Shown one piece after another: positions 9,122-20,235 of a DNA stretch of 64,000 nucleotides (position 1 is the first letter of the stretch; every line of letters starts with the position of its first letter). Under the pieces are notes generated by a model. That model was not told the origin of the DNA and ran no database searches. It was given only the letters and a program-made list of their open reading frames with translations. Position numbers and translations under genes: made by a program. Source of the DNA: Rhynchosporium graminicola (Eukaryota > Ascomycota > Leotiomycetes > Helotiales > Ploettnerulaceae); contig FJUW01000020.1 in NCBI GenBank assembly GCA_900074885.1, positions 798,844-862,843 of the forward strand, given 5' to 3'.

Positions 9122-12100
9122 ATGACTTCAGTATTGGCAGCGCAGCCTCTCTTTTTTTCAACGAATAATACCATGACACAAATGGATACCCTCGGGAGGG
9201 CACAGGTCATCGATGCATCTCTCCAGCAGAGGCCCAGAACATCAGAGGATAAAAATTACAGGCGTGGCAGAAGTCGGCAAGATAAAGATAAAGATAAAGA
9301 AGGTAGCGCAGATGGGTCGCTAGGTGAAGGCGCAGATGGACACTCTTCTGGGACTGACGAGCCTTCGAGGAAACGGCGCAGGAGTCGCAAAGGGCTGGAC
9401 AAGAAATTCGAATGCCCTCAAGACGGTTGTGGGAAGAGTTATTCCAGGGCCGAGCATCTGTAGGCCTCGCAAAGCCCATTGGAAAATTGTATGCAAGCTA
9501 ATAGAGTTTAGCTACCGCCATCAGCTCAATCATACGCCTAAGCAAATATATAAATGTGACTTTCCAGACTGTATGAGGACGTTTGTTCGTCAGGATTTAT
9601 GCAACAGACACAGAGACAGGCACACGGCAAAAGGCTCACAGTTACATCGGAAAGACACTATGCTGGGGCATGCTCACGCATCTTCTCCTGGGGCTGAGCT
9701 AAGACGTCCGATGTCTAATCATGGCTCCAACTCTCCCGAAATCATGAGACCAACTCTCGCTGGTATTAAATCACGAGCCAGCCAGCTTCAATACCAGTCA
9801 CCGCAAGAAAATTCTAGCTCTTATTCACCAATTACAAATGTATCATCTGGCACATACTCCGGCGCTGCTTCTTCGAGTGGAGCCGACAATTTTCAACCTG
9901 GGAATTTCAAAAGATCGAATAGCGATAGCATGCCTAGGAATGATGCGCCAAATATTCCTTCAGGCGTGAAGCCTCAGCGCCATGCGAGCTTCGGAATGGC
10001 TGACGCGAAACCTGTAGACTTCTCAAGACCTCCATTGCAAACGCCTGTAGGACCCTATGGGCTTGTGTCCTCTGCCGCGGGCAACGGTCATTATCTCAAT
10101 AACCATCAATCACTACAACCACCCTACGTCAGCCAGCAGAATTTCATACCTTTCACATTGCCCCCTCCGGGATTTTCCACAGGCCCAACAGCCATGTCAT
10201 CCACGCGAGAATTGGAACCATCGTATCCAACCTCAATGTCAACAGAATATTCAAGTGAGACCATCCATCACGCCCAATCCGGTCCGGATATGATGCTACT
10301 AGATCAGATGGCAGTACCGAATGCAATGCCAATATTCGGCGGGGAAGGGTACAATCGTTCGCCCTTTGCCATTCCCGAGGATTTCGTTGCGTATCTGTTC
10401 AGTGGCCAGCAGATGGAAAACTCTTCCTCGATGGGCCAGACGGGGCCGCAGGCTTTTGCAAAGTCAGCAAATCCCATTGAATCTGTAAATCTGAAGCTAA
10501 CTATATCTAGTCATCCCGATGCTTCAAATCAGCACTTCACGCAATTCTATGCCAATGATTCTAATCTTGGTGGATTCTTCCCCGCTAATCAGCAGTCCCA
10601 CCACCCTATGGCTGTTACCAGTCTGCTCGATACCTCTTTACCAGAAACGCTGCTGTCGGAGGAGAAGAGTCAGCAAATTGTCGATTTGATCAAGGAACGT
10701 TTTAATGAGGGGGATCACGCACCAGTTGCAAGGCAGAAGGAGTGTATTTTGGAAGGTGATCGTAGCGACGATCATCATCTGCTGAGTCGCAAGATGATGC
10801 AGACCTATATCGGTAGCTATTGGTATCATTTTAGTGAGCAAATACCAATATGTAAGCTTATGTGCCCGATAGAAGAAACTGATGCGACTAACTTGCGGAT
10901 AGTGCATAAGCCAACATTTTCTCCGGACAAAACTCCAAATCTTCTGTTGATAGCTATGATGACAATTGGAGCATCTTGTCTTGACAAAGTTCATGGACAT
11001 GAACTGACCCAAGCAGGTGCTGAGCTCTCTAACTTCTTAGCGTGGCATCTTAGATGGGAGATCTTCAGTGATTACCATTTCCGACCTCCAGCGAAACTTT
11101 GGGTTTTCCAAGCTCTACTGCTTCTGGAGCTGTATGAGAAAATCTACTCGACGAGAGCTTTACACGAGAGAGCTCATATCCATCATGCTACTACGATCAC
11201 ACTGATGCGCCGTGGAAGCTCGCTTATCGGAAGATCAGCATTAGATTCGCCTCCAAGCATGCGTGACGACAAGCATGGACAGAATGGCTCCAGGCAGTCT
11301 TCCATGTCAGGCTCTAATACTCCTGATGAATGGTGGAACCACTGGATCACCAATGAGGCAACAAGACGGGCTGCGTTTGCGGCATTCGTTATCGACTCTA
11401 CACATGCAACCATGTTTGGTCATTCAACAGTCATGGTTGCGCACGAGATGCGACTTCCGCTACCTTGTGATGAAGCACTGTGGTCTGCTACGAGTAGTGC
11501 TGAGGTTGGCAGGATTGAGGCTAGTCTCCAGGCCAACGGTGTGAAGCCAATATCGTTCTTGGAGGGTCTCAAGCGAACTTTAAATGCACAGGAAGTTCGC
11601 ACGAATTCATTCGGAAGGACGATCCTTATGGCTGGCCTGCTCAGTGTAAGCTGGCACATGAACCAGCGAGATCTCCAGGTTAATTCTCTTGGAGTCTCAC
11701 AGGCTCTTGGAGGAAGAGATAAATGGAGAGGCTCTCTCACTCGAGCTTTCGATTTATGGATGCAGGATTTCGATAGGTCTTTAGCCAGAAGTTCTGATAC
11801 TATTCCTGGACCATACGCCTACACCGATAAGAAAGACGAGAATGTTGTAATTCAAGGTCGGACTGTACTTCACCACTTGGCTCACATGGCTATGCATGTC
11901 GACATTGTGGATTGTCAGATCTTTGCCAGGGCCAAACGACTTCTCGGCCGAACCATCGGCTCTCAGGATATCAACAGTGCTCAACGCCGCATGAAGGATA
12001 CATGGGCACCTACTGCCAAAGCGCGGGATGCAACATGGTACGCCCTACGATTTCTCTGCACCGTGCTCCTCCCCGAAGAATCAGCGTCGTCCACTCACCG

Positions 12101-12467
12101 CGGCGGCTACAACGACCCTCCATTCGACTACTCTGCCCGTGATGATCTACTCCTCAACCGATCATGGGTTGTATATTTCGCGGCTTTGGTCGTTTGGTCA
12201 TATGGCTTCGCCTTAGAAGGTCCCACCAAAGAGCCCATCCCGCCTGCCTATGATATGAATGCCCAAGTAAACGATATGCGAGCATACCTCCGACGGCTCG
12301 GCAGCGTCCGCTCACCGGAAGAGCTGAAAGGCATGGAGGGTTTCAATGGCTGCACTGGTATGCTGATGGTCCTCCGCACGGTGTTTGAGAAGACAAGATG
12401 GGAGCTCCTTCATGAGGCGGCGCTATTGCTCAACAATTGTATCTCTCTCGTTGGAGGGCAAATTTGA
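9122..12467 (+). CDS. C2H2 zinc-finger regulator with fungal transcription-factor domain
   Basis: Predicted 1080-residue protein from exons 9122-9459, 9512-10851 and 10903-12467. Intron 1 (9460-9511) splits finger 1, joining CPQDGCGKSYSRAEHL (Cys at about residue 98) to YRHQLNH. Finger 2 follows (CDFPDCMRTFVRQDLCNRH), then a long S/P/Q-rich linker. The second half begins with YIGSYWYHFSEQIPI and LHKPTFSPDKTPNLLL, the opening of the fungal-specific TF domain (PF04082 type), and continues with helical segments to the C-terminus. Intron 2 (10852-10902) is 51 nt and in frame, so a naive translation adds 17 spurious residues. The start could also be the next ATG (about 9172), since only basic low-complexity sequence lies between. 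The architecture suggests a nuclear DNA-binding regulator; targets are unknown. The neighbouring secreted hydrolase could be one, but nothing in the sequence shows it. Confidence 0.85.
10852..10902 (+). other. In-frame 51-nt intron inside the C2H2 regulator
   Basis: Starts GTAAGC, has a CTAAC branch-like site near the 3' end and ends GGATAG. Removing it joins PI to LHKPTFSPDKTP, the conserved start of the fungal TF domain. Leaving it in inserts 17 residues (including CKLMCPIEETD) that break that motif, although the frame stays open. Confidence 0.85.
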
Positions 12468-13348
12468 TGTGATCTGATACGACTAACGTGTGCACGCTTC
12501 ATTGTGCTTCGTCAATCTTGATGTATTCTATTTTTGTCAGCTCGGGCTTCTTGTAGCCTTGTGCGGATTGTCAAAAATTACATATGGCGCGGGGTCACTT
12601 TTGCTTCTTGTGTTGGATGGCTCTTTTTTTCTCGCACGAATACCCAGGAATCATTTCTTGTTCTGTATGTACGCAATGAATGTTATACGTCACTTGATAC
12701 GTTTGCCTGAGTAGTTTGTTTGAAATCGTGATCACATCATTGATGATCTGCTCGAATATTAAACAGGTGGGCAGGTAGGATGAGTCGCTCTCTCTCGCTT
12801 AGTTGGAAATGATTGTTTTCATTAGCAACCTTACGTGCCTTCAACGCAACACAATCCTCGATACCCGAAAATCCTAATTGATCAAAGAAGTCCTTCCCGG
12901 AGGCTTCCACGTTATCCCTTACAAATCAGATAGAGATCAACAAGGGCGATTATGGCGATCCCTGCTTATGTCTTCGAATGAAGAATGGTCAAGTCATAGA
13001 GGGGATCGGTGATAGTGGCTCGATCAATTACTCTTCAAGTGGCTTTCGCTTACTTGTTGTGCGAGAGACACTTCGGTCATACACCTCACTGTCTCCACTT
13101 TGATGTCTCAAATGTCAGTGCTTATGTAAAGTAAATAAGTAATGCTGACGAGAATGCAGCTATCGTTATAGGCCAGGCAGCGACGATGATGGTCGAAAGG
13201 GAAGGAGCAAAGAGATTCTCCCGCGACACATATATCTCCTCAATCCCAACCTGATCCTTTCTTCCTTATCACCACTGCACAATTTTGGATTTGTGATAAC
13301 ACTTCTCTTCATACACCAATTCCATCATACCACCAATACCTTTTCACC
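12468..13348. other. Intergenic, 3' UTR and hydrolase promoter
   Basis: No coding signal. The last 100 bp before 13349 are C/A-rich, as is usual for a fungal 5' leader. No repeat seen. Confidence 0.4.
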
Positions 13349-14811
13349 ATGATTCCCTCCATCCACAACACTCGCGCCCTGGCTCTTATGGCTCTGGGAT
13401 TCGCTTCACCCGTTCAATCTTCCCCCTTGCAGAAACGCGGACCTGTGTGCCAGGAGATGGTCATACCAGTTGTGATTGATGCTCAGAACGCCGTAAGTTC
13501 TCCTCTACATAGTAAACCATGGAATATTCAAGGCAGCATCACAAATGCACTGCGCTAGCCTTCACTGATGAAGATTTGTCATAGGTCGTTCATCCTACCA
13601 TCGAACTTGGCTCCCTGTTTGGTCTCCTATCTTCTGTCATCACTCTCGGTCTCTCTGTGCCCGTACGCGGGACCTACAACATCGCTGGCCGTTACTGCGA
13701 ACCAGAAGTCGATGTCCCCTCGAGAAAGAAAACTCTCCAGTTACTTGCACATCCAGCTACATACGATCGCAACTATGTCAGTATACTCCCCTATCCACGC
13801 CCACTGTGCACGTTTCGAGATTCTCGCCGCACATTTCATTGAGCATACTCTGATATTTGCAGTGGTCTGGAGGTGGATATCCGGGATTTGGATTTGATGG
13901 AGACCGTTACAGCTGGGTCTCGTATGCTTCCAGACAAGGTTATCCAACTTTTGCTTTCGATCGCTTGGGCAATGGGAATTCTAGCAAGCCGGATGGAGTC
14001 GCGGTCGTCCAGATGTCAGCTCAAGCTGCCACAGTACATGAAATCATCAAGCTTGCCCGTGCTGGTCCTGCGGGCAAATCACCATTTCCACGAATATTCA
14101 ACAATATCATCCATGTGGGCTGCAGCATGGGCTCGTTGATGGCGAATGTTCTCAACGTTCAGTATCCAACAGATGTGAATGCCACTATTCTCACCGGTTT
14201 TAGTAAACAGGTATGCTAATCTCCACGATCTTTCGATTGCCATAACTAGACGCAATCGAATACTACTGAGCTCTCTGTTTGAGCTTTACTAATTCGGCGA
14301 CTAGTGGGTCACAGTCATCCCTGGGTTCACGATCACAGCTGGTCTGCTACCTACTCAACTCGTGCAGCCCGGCCTATCATTACCTCTCGGATATCTGCAA
14401 GCGAGCTCGGAGTCAGGTGCTGAGTATCTGCTCTTCTATGGTCCTCCCGGAGTCAACTACGACCCTGCCTTTGTCCACCAAGACTACCTGAAGAGAGGCA
14501 CTCTTACAGTTGGAGAGGCCGCTTCCAGTGCTTTGATTCCAACAGCTAGTCAATATACGGGCTCGGTATTTGTCATGACAGGACAACAAGATGTTGTATT
14601 CTGTGGGTCATTTGGATTTCAAGGAGGCGGACCAGGTAACTGTGGAACTGGTGCATTCAGTATTCTTGCACAGACACAAACTCTATATCCTCGTGCAAGC
14701 AACTACTCGTACTATGCTGTTCCAAATTCGGGATATTGCTGGGAACATCAATACTCAGCACAAGGAGGGTTCGAAGTTGCTCACGACTACCTGGCTAGTC
14801 GTGGATTTTAG
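13349..14811 (+). CDS. Secreted alpha/beta hydrolase
   Basis: Predicted 396-residue protein from exons 13349-13492, 13585-13776, 13863-14210 and 14305-14811; every junction keeps frame. A signal peptide covers about residues 1-24, followed by a Kex2-like KR at 29-30, so the product is probably secreted and trimmed. The fold markers of an alpha/beta hydrolase are present: TFAFDRLGNGNSS after an early strand, the nucleophile elbow GCSMGS with Ser200, an acid candidate Asp324 in GQQDVVF, and His376 in CWEHQY. The length suits an esterase/lipase-like enzyme; the substrate cannot be predicted. The second donor is GTCAGT rather than GTAAGT/GTATGT, but only that choice links the exons in frame (NY to WSGGGYP). 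Several cysteines in the second half fit an extracellular protein. Confidence 0.85.
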
Positions 14812-16709
14812 TCAAGCGTGGATGAGTACTATTGATGGGGGGTGTTTACTTGTTTTGTTATCTGTGTCTTTGTTTTTCTGCCACTCGTCATTATTTCTCA
14901 TGTCCAGATGTTCTGAGGACGCTTATTTACTCTCTTCATACTTCTTGTTTACTTTTCGTTATCATGTTATTGATAGCAGTCAGTAGTATGTTTCTAGCAA
15001 CTTTAACTAGTATGAGTTTGATCACAAACTTCTTGATGACTTGAAGACCAGTTTCAAAGGTTTGACTGGCGGCAAAGGTGTCTAAAGCGAAACCATTTGA
15101 GAAACTAGTAGTAATGTCAATGTCTCGGACCAAGACTTTGGTGAAGACTCAAAGATATCTCGACCGAAGTGCAGACCTCATGTCGACATGAAGTGAAAGT
15201 GGGTCTCACACAGCAAGTCAATAACTCATGACCACCCGCCCAAATTCGACCCTATTGAAGCCTCGGTTTCTTAGGTCTTTGGGGAAGACAATCTTGAGCC
15301 AGATCTCGATTACAAGCTCCTAAGAGACTCACAAAACTGTAATTTCACAGCTGTGTTATCGTCTTCTCCGTATCCCTAACAAGAGTTGGGATTACGAGCT
15401 TCCCGGATCCTGCAGATGTGATGATCTTCCTTACGAATACTGCTGTTACTATTATTACTGCTGGTGCTATTGGTAGTTCTTCGAGAATTGCGGCTGAGAC
15501 GACGAGATCTAGATCTCCAGCACACTGAGCACACTGAGCACATGCTTCAAGCACACCTGCATCTAGTACTTTCGTCTGCACCTGGCAAGTCAGCAACACC
15601 GACTGGGATGGGCACGCCTGGAAGTACCAGCTTAAGGAACTCAGTGACTTCAAAAAGCACGAACGTGAATTCGGTGGGAGGCGCTCCTATGAGTATGCAG
15701 GCTCCGTGGGCTTTTGGTGCGGCCGCGGTGATAGTATATGCTGCCATGTAACTTTCTTATCTCTTCTAGACGGAAGATGAGGATAAGGATGATAGTTCAG
15801 ATGCATCATTTAAAAGACACGAAGTGTTCATATGATCATACGTATGTGCAACAAGCAACTCTCACTTCGCGCGTGAAAGACCGAATTCCTGCAGGCAAAA
15901 GGGCTGACACAGCTGGCAAGGTCTGCAGACTTGGTGAGAAGTGAGGCTAATTCTCGCAGTATGATAAAGTATGGTGTTCGATCCTCAGTGTCCCGGTGAA
16001 GCGATGGATAATTCGAGGAGCGAGGCTTGGCCAGCTCGCAGGTGGTTAGCTTTAAAGTCGTAGTCCTGTCCTTGCCTGCAGGACCAAGACCGCTCAGTTC
16101 ACCGCAAAGATTTTTATTTGTCTCATCCCAAGTCATCCAACACTTATAAGACGAATGAAGTCCATCTTATAAATATCCGGGGTTCTCCCACCTTGGGACG
16201 AACGAAGTCGAGAAGGACTAGAGCTTACAATTTCTGCAGTACTTCGTAGCCAGGAGTACCAATTGCACTCCGCCTCAAACCAAAAGATATAAATAATTTG
16301 ATTTACTCGCTTAAAGCGAATCCACGCAATCAACAGCACCATGACAGTCACAAGCCGGTGCCGGATGGTGGTGGTGCCGTCAGGTCGGTACTCCACAAAA
16401 ACCGGGCTGTGAAAGTTAATTAGGGATTCGGGACATAAAGTAAGATCATCATCCTTGTACTGTACAGCAAGCAAGTAATATACTTTGAACCTAATTGCCT
16501 TTGTTGCACGCCGTGCATTCCTATGGTACTGATTTCTAGACCAACATCTCTTTGTTCTTCGTATACTGACATATTATCCACGTCTTTGTTTCTGACCTTG
16601 GGACCATACATGATTGCCTTCGAGATTGTTCAATAGATATATCATCTCTATTTGATTACCACTCACACACGCGCATTATTCACATCAGCAACCCCACACC
16701 TCCATCAAC
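14812..16709. other. Intergenic, mostly empty
   Basis: About 1.9 kb without a supported intact gene. The only coding-like piece is a possible GPI-anchor tail relic at 15464-15751, listed separately. The final 100 bp are the likely leader of the next gene. Confidence 0.4.
15464..15751 (+). pseudogene. Possible C-terminal relic of a GPI-anchored S/T-rich protein
   Basis: The frame ends with an S/T/G-rich stretch (GKSATPTGMGTPGSTS, then SVTSKSTNVNSVGG) followed by a short hydrophobic tail (PWAFGAAAVIVYAAM) and a stop. That layout is typical of a fungal GPI-anchor signal with a small-residue cleavage site before it. I could not find a matching secretory N-terminus or catalytic domain upstream in a consistent frame, so this is at best a fragment. 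It could also be chance composition. Confidence 0.3.
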
Positions 16710-17952
16710 ATGTCGAAAAGAACAGTATTCACAACCCTGACTCCCTTGCCTCCAGGAGTCAGTCGCGAAGTAGTCATGGAGACACTCAAGAGCCATACAG
16801 AGATGATTGATTTGAATCCCCTCGTCATAGAAAGACATCCGGTCAAACCACCATCGAACGCGACCTCGGAAGAGTATCATTGTATCTGGTATCAATTAAC
16901 GGATCGCGTTCAGTATCTGCCTGGAGGATTAGCATCCGGTCAAGTTACATATACATGTTGCTTTCACGATCTGAAGGATGGTCTGCAGACACATTGTTAT
17001 GCCCCGATGGGCTTGGATATCAAAGGGAAATGGACGCTTGGAGGATCACTTCCTGGAGAACCTATCGCACCCGTGGAGCTGGGTCTAGGAGCACCATTAC
17101 ATGGTCTATGGCTGCGCGAAGACGTAGACGTAAGCTTCCCTACCTGCAGATATCTTAAACCCCGCTGACGAGTCCCAGATGCGGTGCAATATCATGATGG
17201 GCGGTTTCGTGAAGAAGACCCTCAAGAAAGCGCATTCCGCACTCGTCGGCCGGCTCTTAGTAAAGTCGCAGATCCAAGAAGCAGCAAGAAAGAATGCAGC
17301 TCTCAATGACCGAATCTCGACTGGTCCGCACACCGGCTCGCAAACCTCAACCGAATACTCACCCAGCGACTACGACGCACAAAGCATGGTGGAGGGATCG
17401 ATCTCAGGCGGTTCTCCTCGCCCATCCCAAAGCCCTCCCATGTTCGCTGTACAAAACACTTCTAGTCACCGCTCCGATCCATCGCAAAATTTCCCCAACT
17501 ACCGCTCCGAGCAGTCCGATCCACGCACCAGCTTCGACAGCAGATTACACCCCGCAGCGCTGAATATAAGGAACTCGGATGCGTCGCAGAAAGGCTCATA
17601 TCCATATCCACATCCATATCAGGATCCAGCGGCCGGAGGTCAACATCCGAGCGAGAGAGTATCGTGGCAGAATCTACACCAGAGACAGAGTCCGTCTATG
17701 GGTAGCCAGGAAGTGCCGGTTTATTTGGCGCCGAATACGTATAGACCACCTGTGCCGCCGAAGCAGAGTTATACGCCGCCTGCACAGCAGCAGCAGAGGT
17801 ACACGAAGTTACCGTCGCAGCAGAGGCAGGATGGGAGGCAGAAGTCGAGGATGGATAGTCAGATTCGGAGTCAGAGTCAGGATCAAGCGCAAGGACAGGC
17901 ACAGGCACAGGTGCACAGATATCAGAGTAATAATGTGGCGGAGCTGGAATAA
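16710..17952 (+). CDS. Conserved fungal protein, DUF7053-like N-terminal domain with disordered Q-rich tail
   Basis: Predicted 397-residue protein from exons 16710-17129 and 17179-17952; the intron (GTAAGC..CCCAG) is in phase 0. Residues 1-170 form a compact conserved-looking domain: KRTVFTTLTPLPPGVSREVV, DRVQYLPGG, CCFHDLKDGLQTHCYAPMG, KWTLGGSLPGEP and LGLGAPLHGLWLREDVD. From memory this resembles the fungal DUF7053 family (function unknown, START-like fold suspected); I cannot confirm by search. After KKTLKKAHSALVGRLL the rest (about 180-397) is predicted disordered, rich in S, P, Q, Y and H, with polyQ-like runs near the end. No signal peptide or membrane segment is seen, so it is probably intracellular. 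Confidence 0.75.
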
Positions 17953-18332
17953 AGGGTGTCTGGTTTCGTAGGGGCTGATACAGGCTTTTCGTATTTTGAT
18001 ACCCTTGATGCTTGCTCGAGAGCAAGGTGGGAGGGAGCAAGGTGTTTTGGCGTTTGTTGGATGATTTGATTTGTTGAAAGGTTAATTTTGCTCTGTTTGA
18101 GCTTAAAGCGGAGATTCTGTCCAAAACTTCTTGTCGTGCCTGCTGAGCAGGATTGTTGCTTCGAATACCGTTTATAAGCTGTAGACCAACACAGCACTGA
18201 TTGAAAAGATCGTGTGCTGAGTAGAGCATAGTCGGGAAGGATTATTCTGGACGTGATCTCATTGATCTGGGTATCTAAGCGCAACCGACTAGAATACAAC
18301 AGGAATTTATATCTACTTGACATTACACTATT
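17953..18332. other. Convergent 3' region between two genes
   Basis: About 380 bp between the stop codons of the convergent DUF7053-like and mob3 genes. Open frames here on the minus strand are composition shadows of the Q-rich tail. Presumably the 3' UTRs. Confidence 0.5.
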
Positions 18333-19938
18333 TCACGACTCGTTCGCTTCCTTCTCCTTATTATCCTTTTCCGCATCCTCGACCAAGTCATCTTTCCCGA
18401 TCTCCACCTTCTTCTCCTGCTCATCTATCTCAGCTGTCTTTTCGATTACTTCGTCCGCGTCCTCCTTTGACTCCTTCATCTCGACAATTTCCTCAGTAGT
18501 GTGCTTCTCCACCGCTGGCTTGTCAGCCTCCTCGGCGACCGCGGACAACAAAGCTTCTCCTCGAGCCTCATCCGGGAACTCAGCATGGGAATCTTCTTGG
18601 ATTTCCTGTTTTTCTGCAGTTTGCGGCCTATGCTCTGATTTCTCCTCTGCTTCATAGGACAAGTTGCTTAATATTGATATTGGCGGCGCTGCTAATGCAG
18701 AAGGCTCAGAGATCTGCTCAATCTCGTGGAGTGATGCATGCTCTGCCTCAGTTTCTTGAGTCTGTCGAGGTTCATCCTCGTCAAAAGACTCGACGATCAC
18801 TGGTATTTCGGTCGCCCCTTCATCTTCATCTTCCTCTTCCTCCGCTATCTGAAGATCCTTAAGCTTATGGGTAAAATCTACCTCCTCGTCCTCGTCCGAC
18901 TCGAGGACAGTCGTAACCGCCGACCCAACCGATGGAGATTGCCTGATATGCCGCCTAGTATTTTTCCGGCTAGAATCATCATCAGACATGAAAATGTTGC
19001 TGGGAGTGGACGCAGCCTTCATGATCGACGGCACTGGAGCTCGAAGTTCTTCTACGGGCTCTAACCCTTCCGCCTCAGGAGGTAATTTGTAGTTTTCAGC
19101 AGGTAGGAGGTCATATGTATCGCAGACAGTCTTGAACAGAACATACAAGCCAGTCTGGCCTTCGACCTGCCAGAAGACCCCTCGATGCTGAAACCAGGCA
19201 TGTGCGAAAATGCGATGTAATCTTCGGAATATGTTGGTCAAATGTTTGACACCGGCTCCTCTCTCGTCCACAGCGTCTCCCGCCCCCAGACTCAACCTAC
19301 TCGGAAAAATCTTCTGGCTTGTGACAATATTGGTAGCCCAGTCGAGAGTATGGCAGCAGTAGTCGATAGCACAGCAGCTCTTTGGGGATTCGTGCACTGC
19401 ACAGAGGAACTGCCACTCACTGGCCCGCATTTCGGGACATGTTGTAGCAGAGCAAGGAGGATCGTCGAAGAGGAATCCGACTATCAGGTCATTACATCTG
19501 TTTATGAGGAAACGGCAGAGTTCGTATAGCCAAAGCGCGCGATCAACACCTTCCGGTTGTGTAGCAATAAGTATGGCGGTCTCACGGGTAATGGCTATGG
19601 TGTCGTCGCTGTCTGGAGGTTTGGAGTAGTAGTAATGTAAAGCTTTAAGGTGCTCTTGGAGTTGAAAGGCAGAGTCAAGCTGCAAACACATTAGGTACGT
19701 GTTCGAATTGGACAGGTTTATGGCTTACCTCATTAAGTGGAATAAGGGGAGGACCAGCGGCCATATCGGCGGATTTGGTACCCGGGTGTATTCTTCTTTT
19801 AGAATTGCCATCTATGACACTCTGCTCAATAGTTATTTCTGACATCGATCCACCTAAAGACGGCGATTGAGGTCCAATTTGAATTTCGGTCGGTGGTGGA
19901 GGGGAGGGTAGACGGGGGGAGCTTGGCGGCAGCGCCAT
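18333..19938 (-). CDS. mob3: MOB3/phocein family protein (STRIPAK complex)
   Basis: Predicted 518-residue protein from exons 19938-19729 and 19679-18333 (intron 19728-19680, GTAAGC..TTGCAG, phase 0). Residues 1-70 are a P/S-rich extension. The Mob/phocein domain follows from LDSAFQLQEHLKALHYYYSKPP. It carries the zinc-site elements CSATTCPEM (C-x4-C) and HAWFQHRGVF (H-x4-H), plus NIFRRLHRIFAH. The last about 190 residues are highly acidic (runs of E/D, with K/E-rich repeats at the end) and probably disordered. Canonical animal phocein is about 225 residues, but filamentous-fungal MOB3 proteins carry similar long tails. Known role in Sordaria/Neurospora-type fungi: core STRIPAK component needed for hyphal fusion and fruiting-body development. 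Divergent from the zng1 gene with about 300 bp between starts. Confidence 0.87.
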
Positions 19939-20235
19939 TGTGAGCTCTTATCAGCTGGCCGGTATGCGGGATATGGTTCGCTGAGTTCAAACAATATTGA
20001 CTGCTGTGACGGGAGATAGCTGTGTGATCCCGAGCTGAATTGGATCGGGTTGCATAAATCCAAGTGGATATGGGAACTCGGCTGAAGCTGAGTTCGGGAG
20101 CGAACGCGCTTTGCTTGTGACTTCGCGTCAAGTTTCAGGAAGCGCTAGTATAAATAAACCTGCAGGGCTGTTTGGAGCTGGTCATGACAATTTCCATAAC
20201 AAACAACCAACTTAAGTCAGTGATACGATATCAAA
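19939..20235. promoter_or_regulatory. Shared intergenic promoter region of mob3 (-) and zng1 (+)
   Basis: Only 297 bp separate the two divergent start codons, so both promoters and 5' UTRs must lie here. The zng1 leader just upstream of its ATG is A/C-rich. I could not pick out a specific factor site. Confidence 0.5.

Noticed and set aside
9324..12467. Single long uninterrupted frame as the whole regulator gene
   Set aside because: It starts in the wrong frame of exon 1 and reads through two introns. Splicing restores finger 1 and the TF-domain start.
9122..14811. Biosynthetic gene cluster around the C2H2 regulator and hydrolase
   Set aside because: No PKS, NRPS, terpene synthase or tailoring enzymes occur in the window. 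Neighbouring genes are housekeeping.
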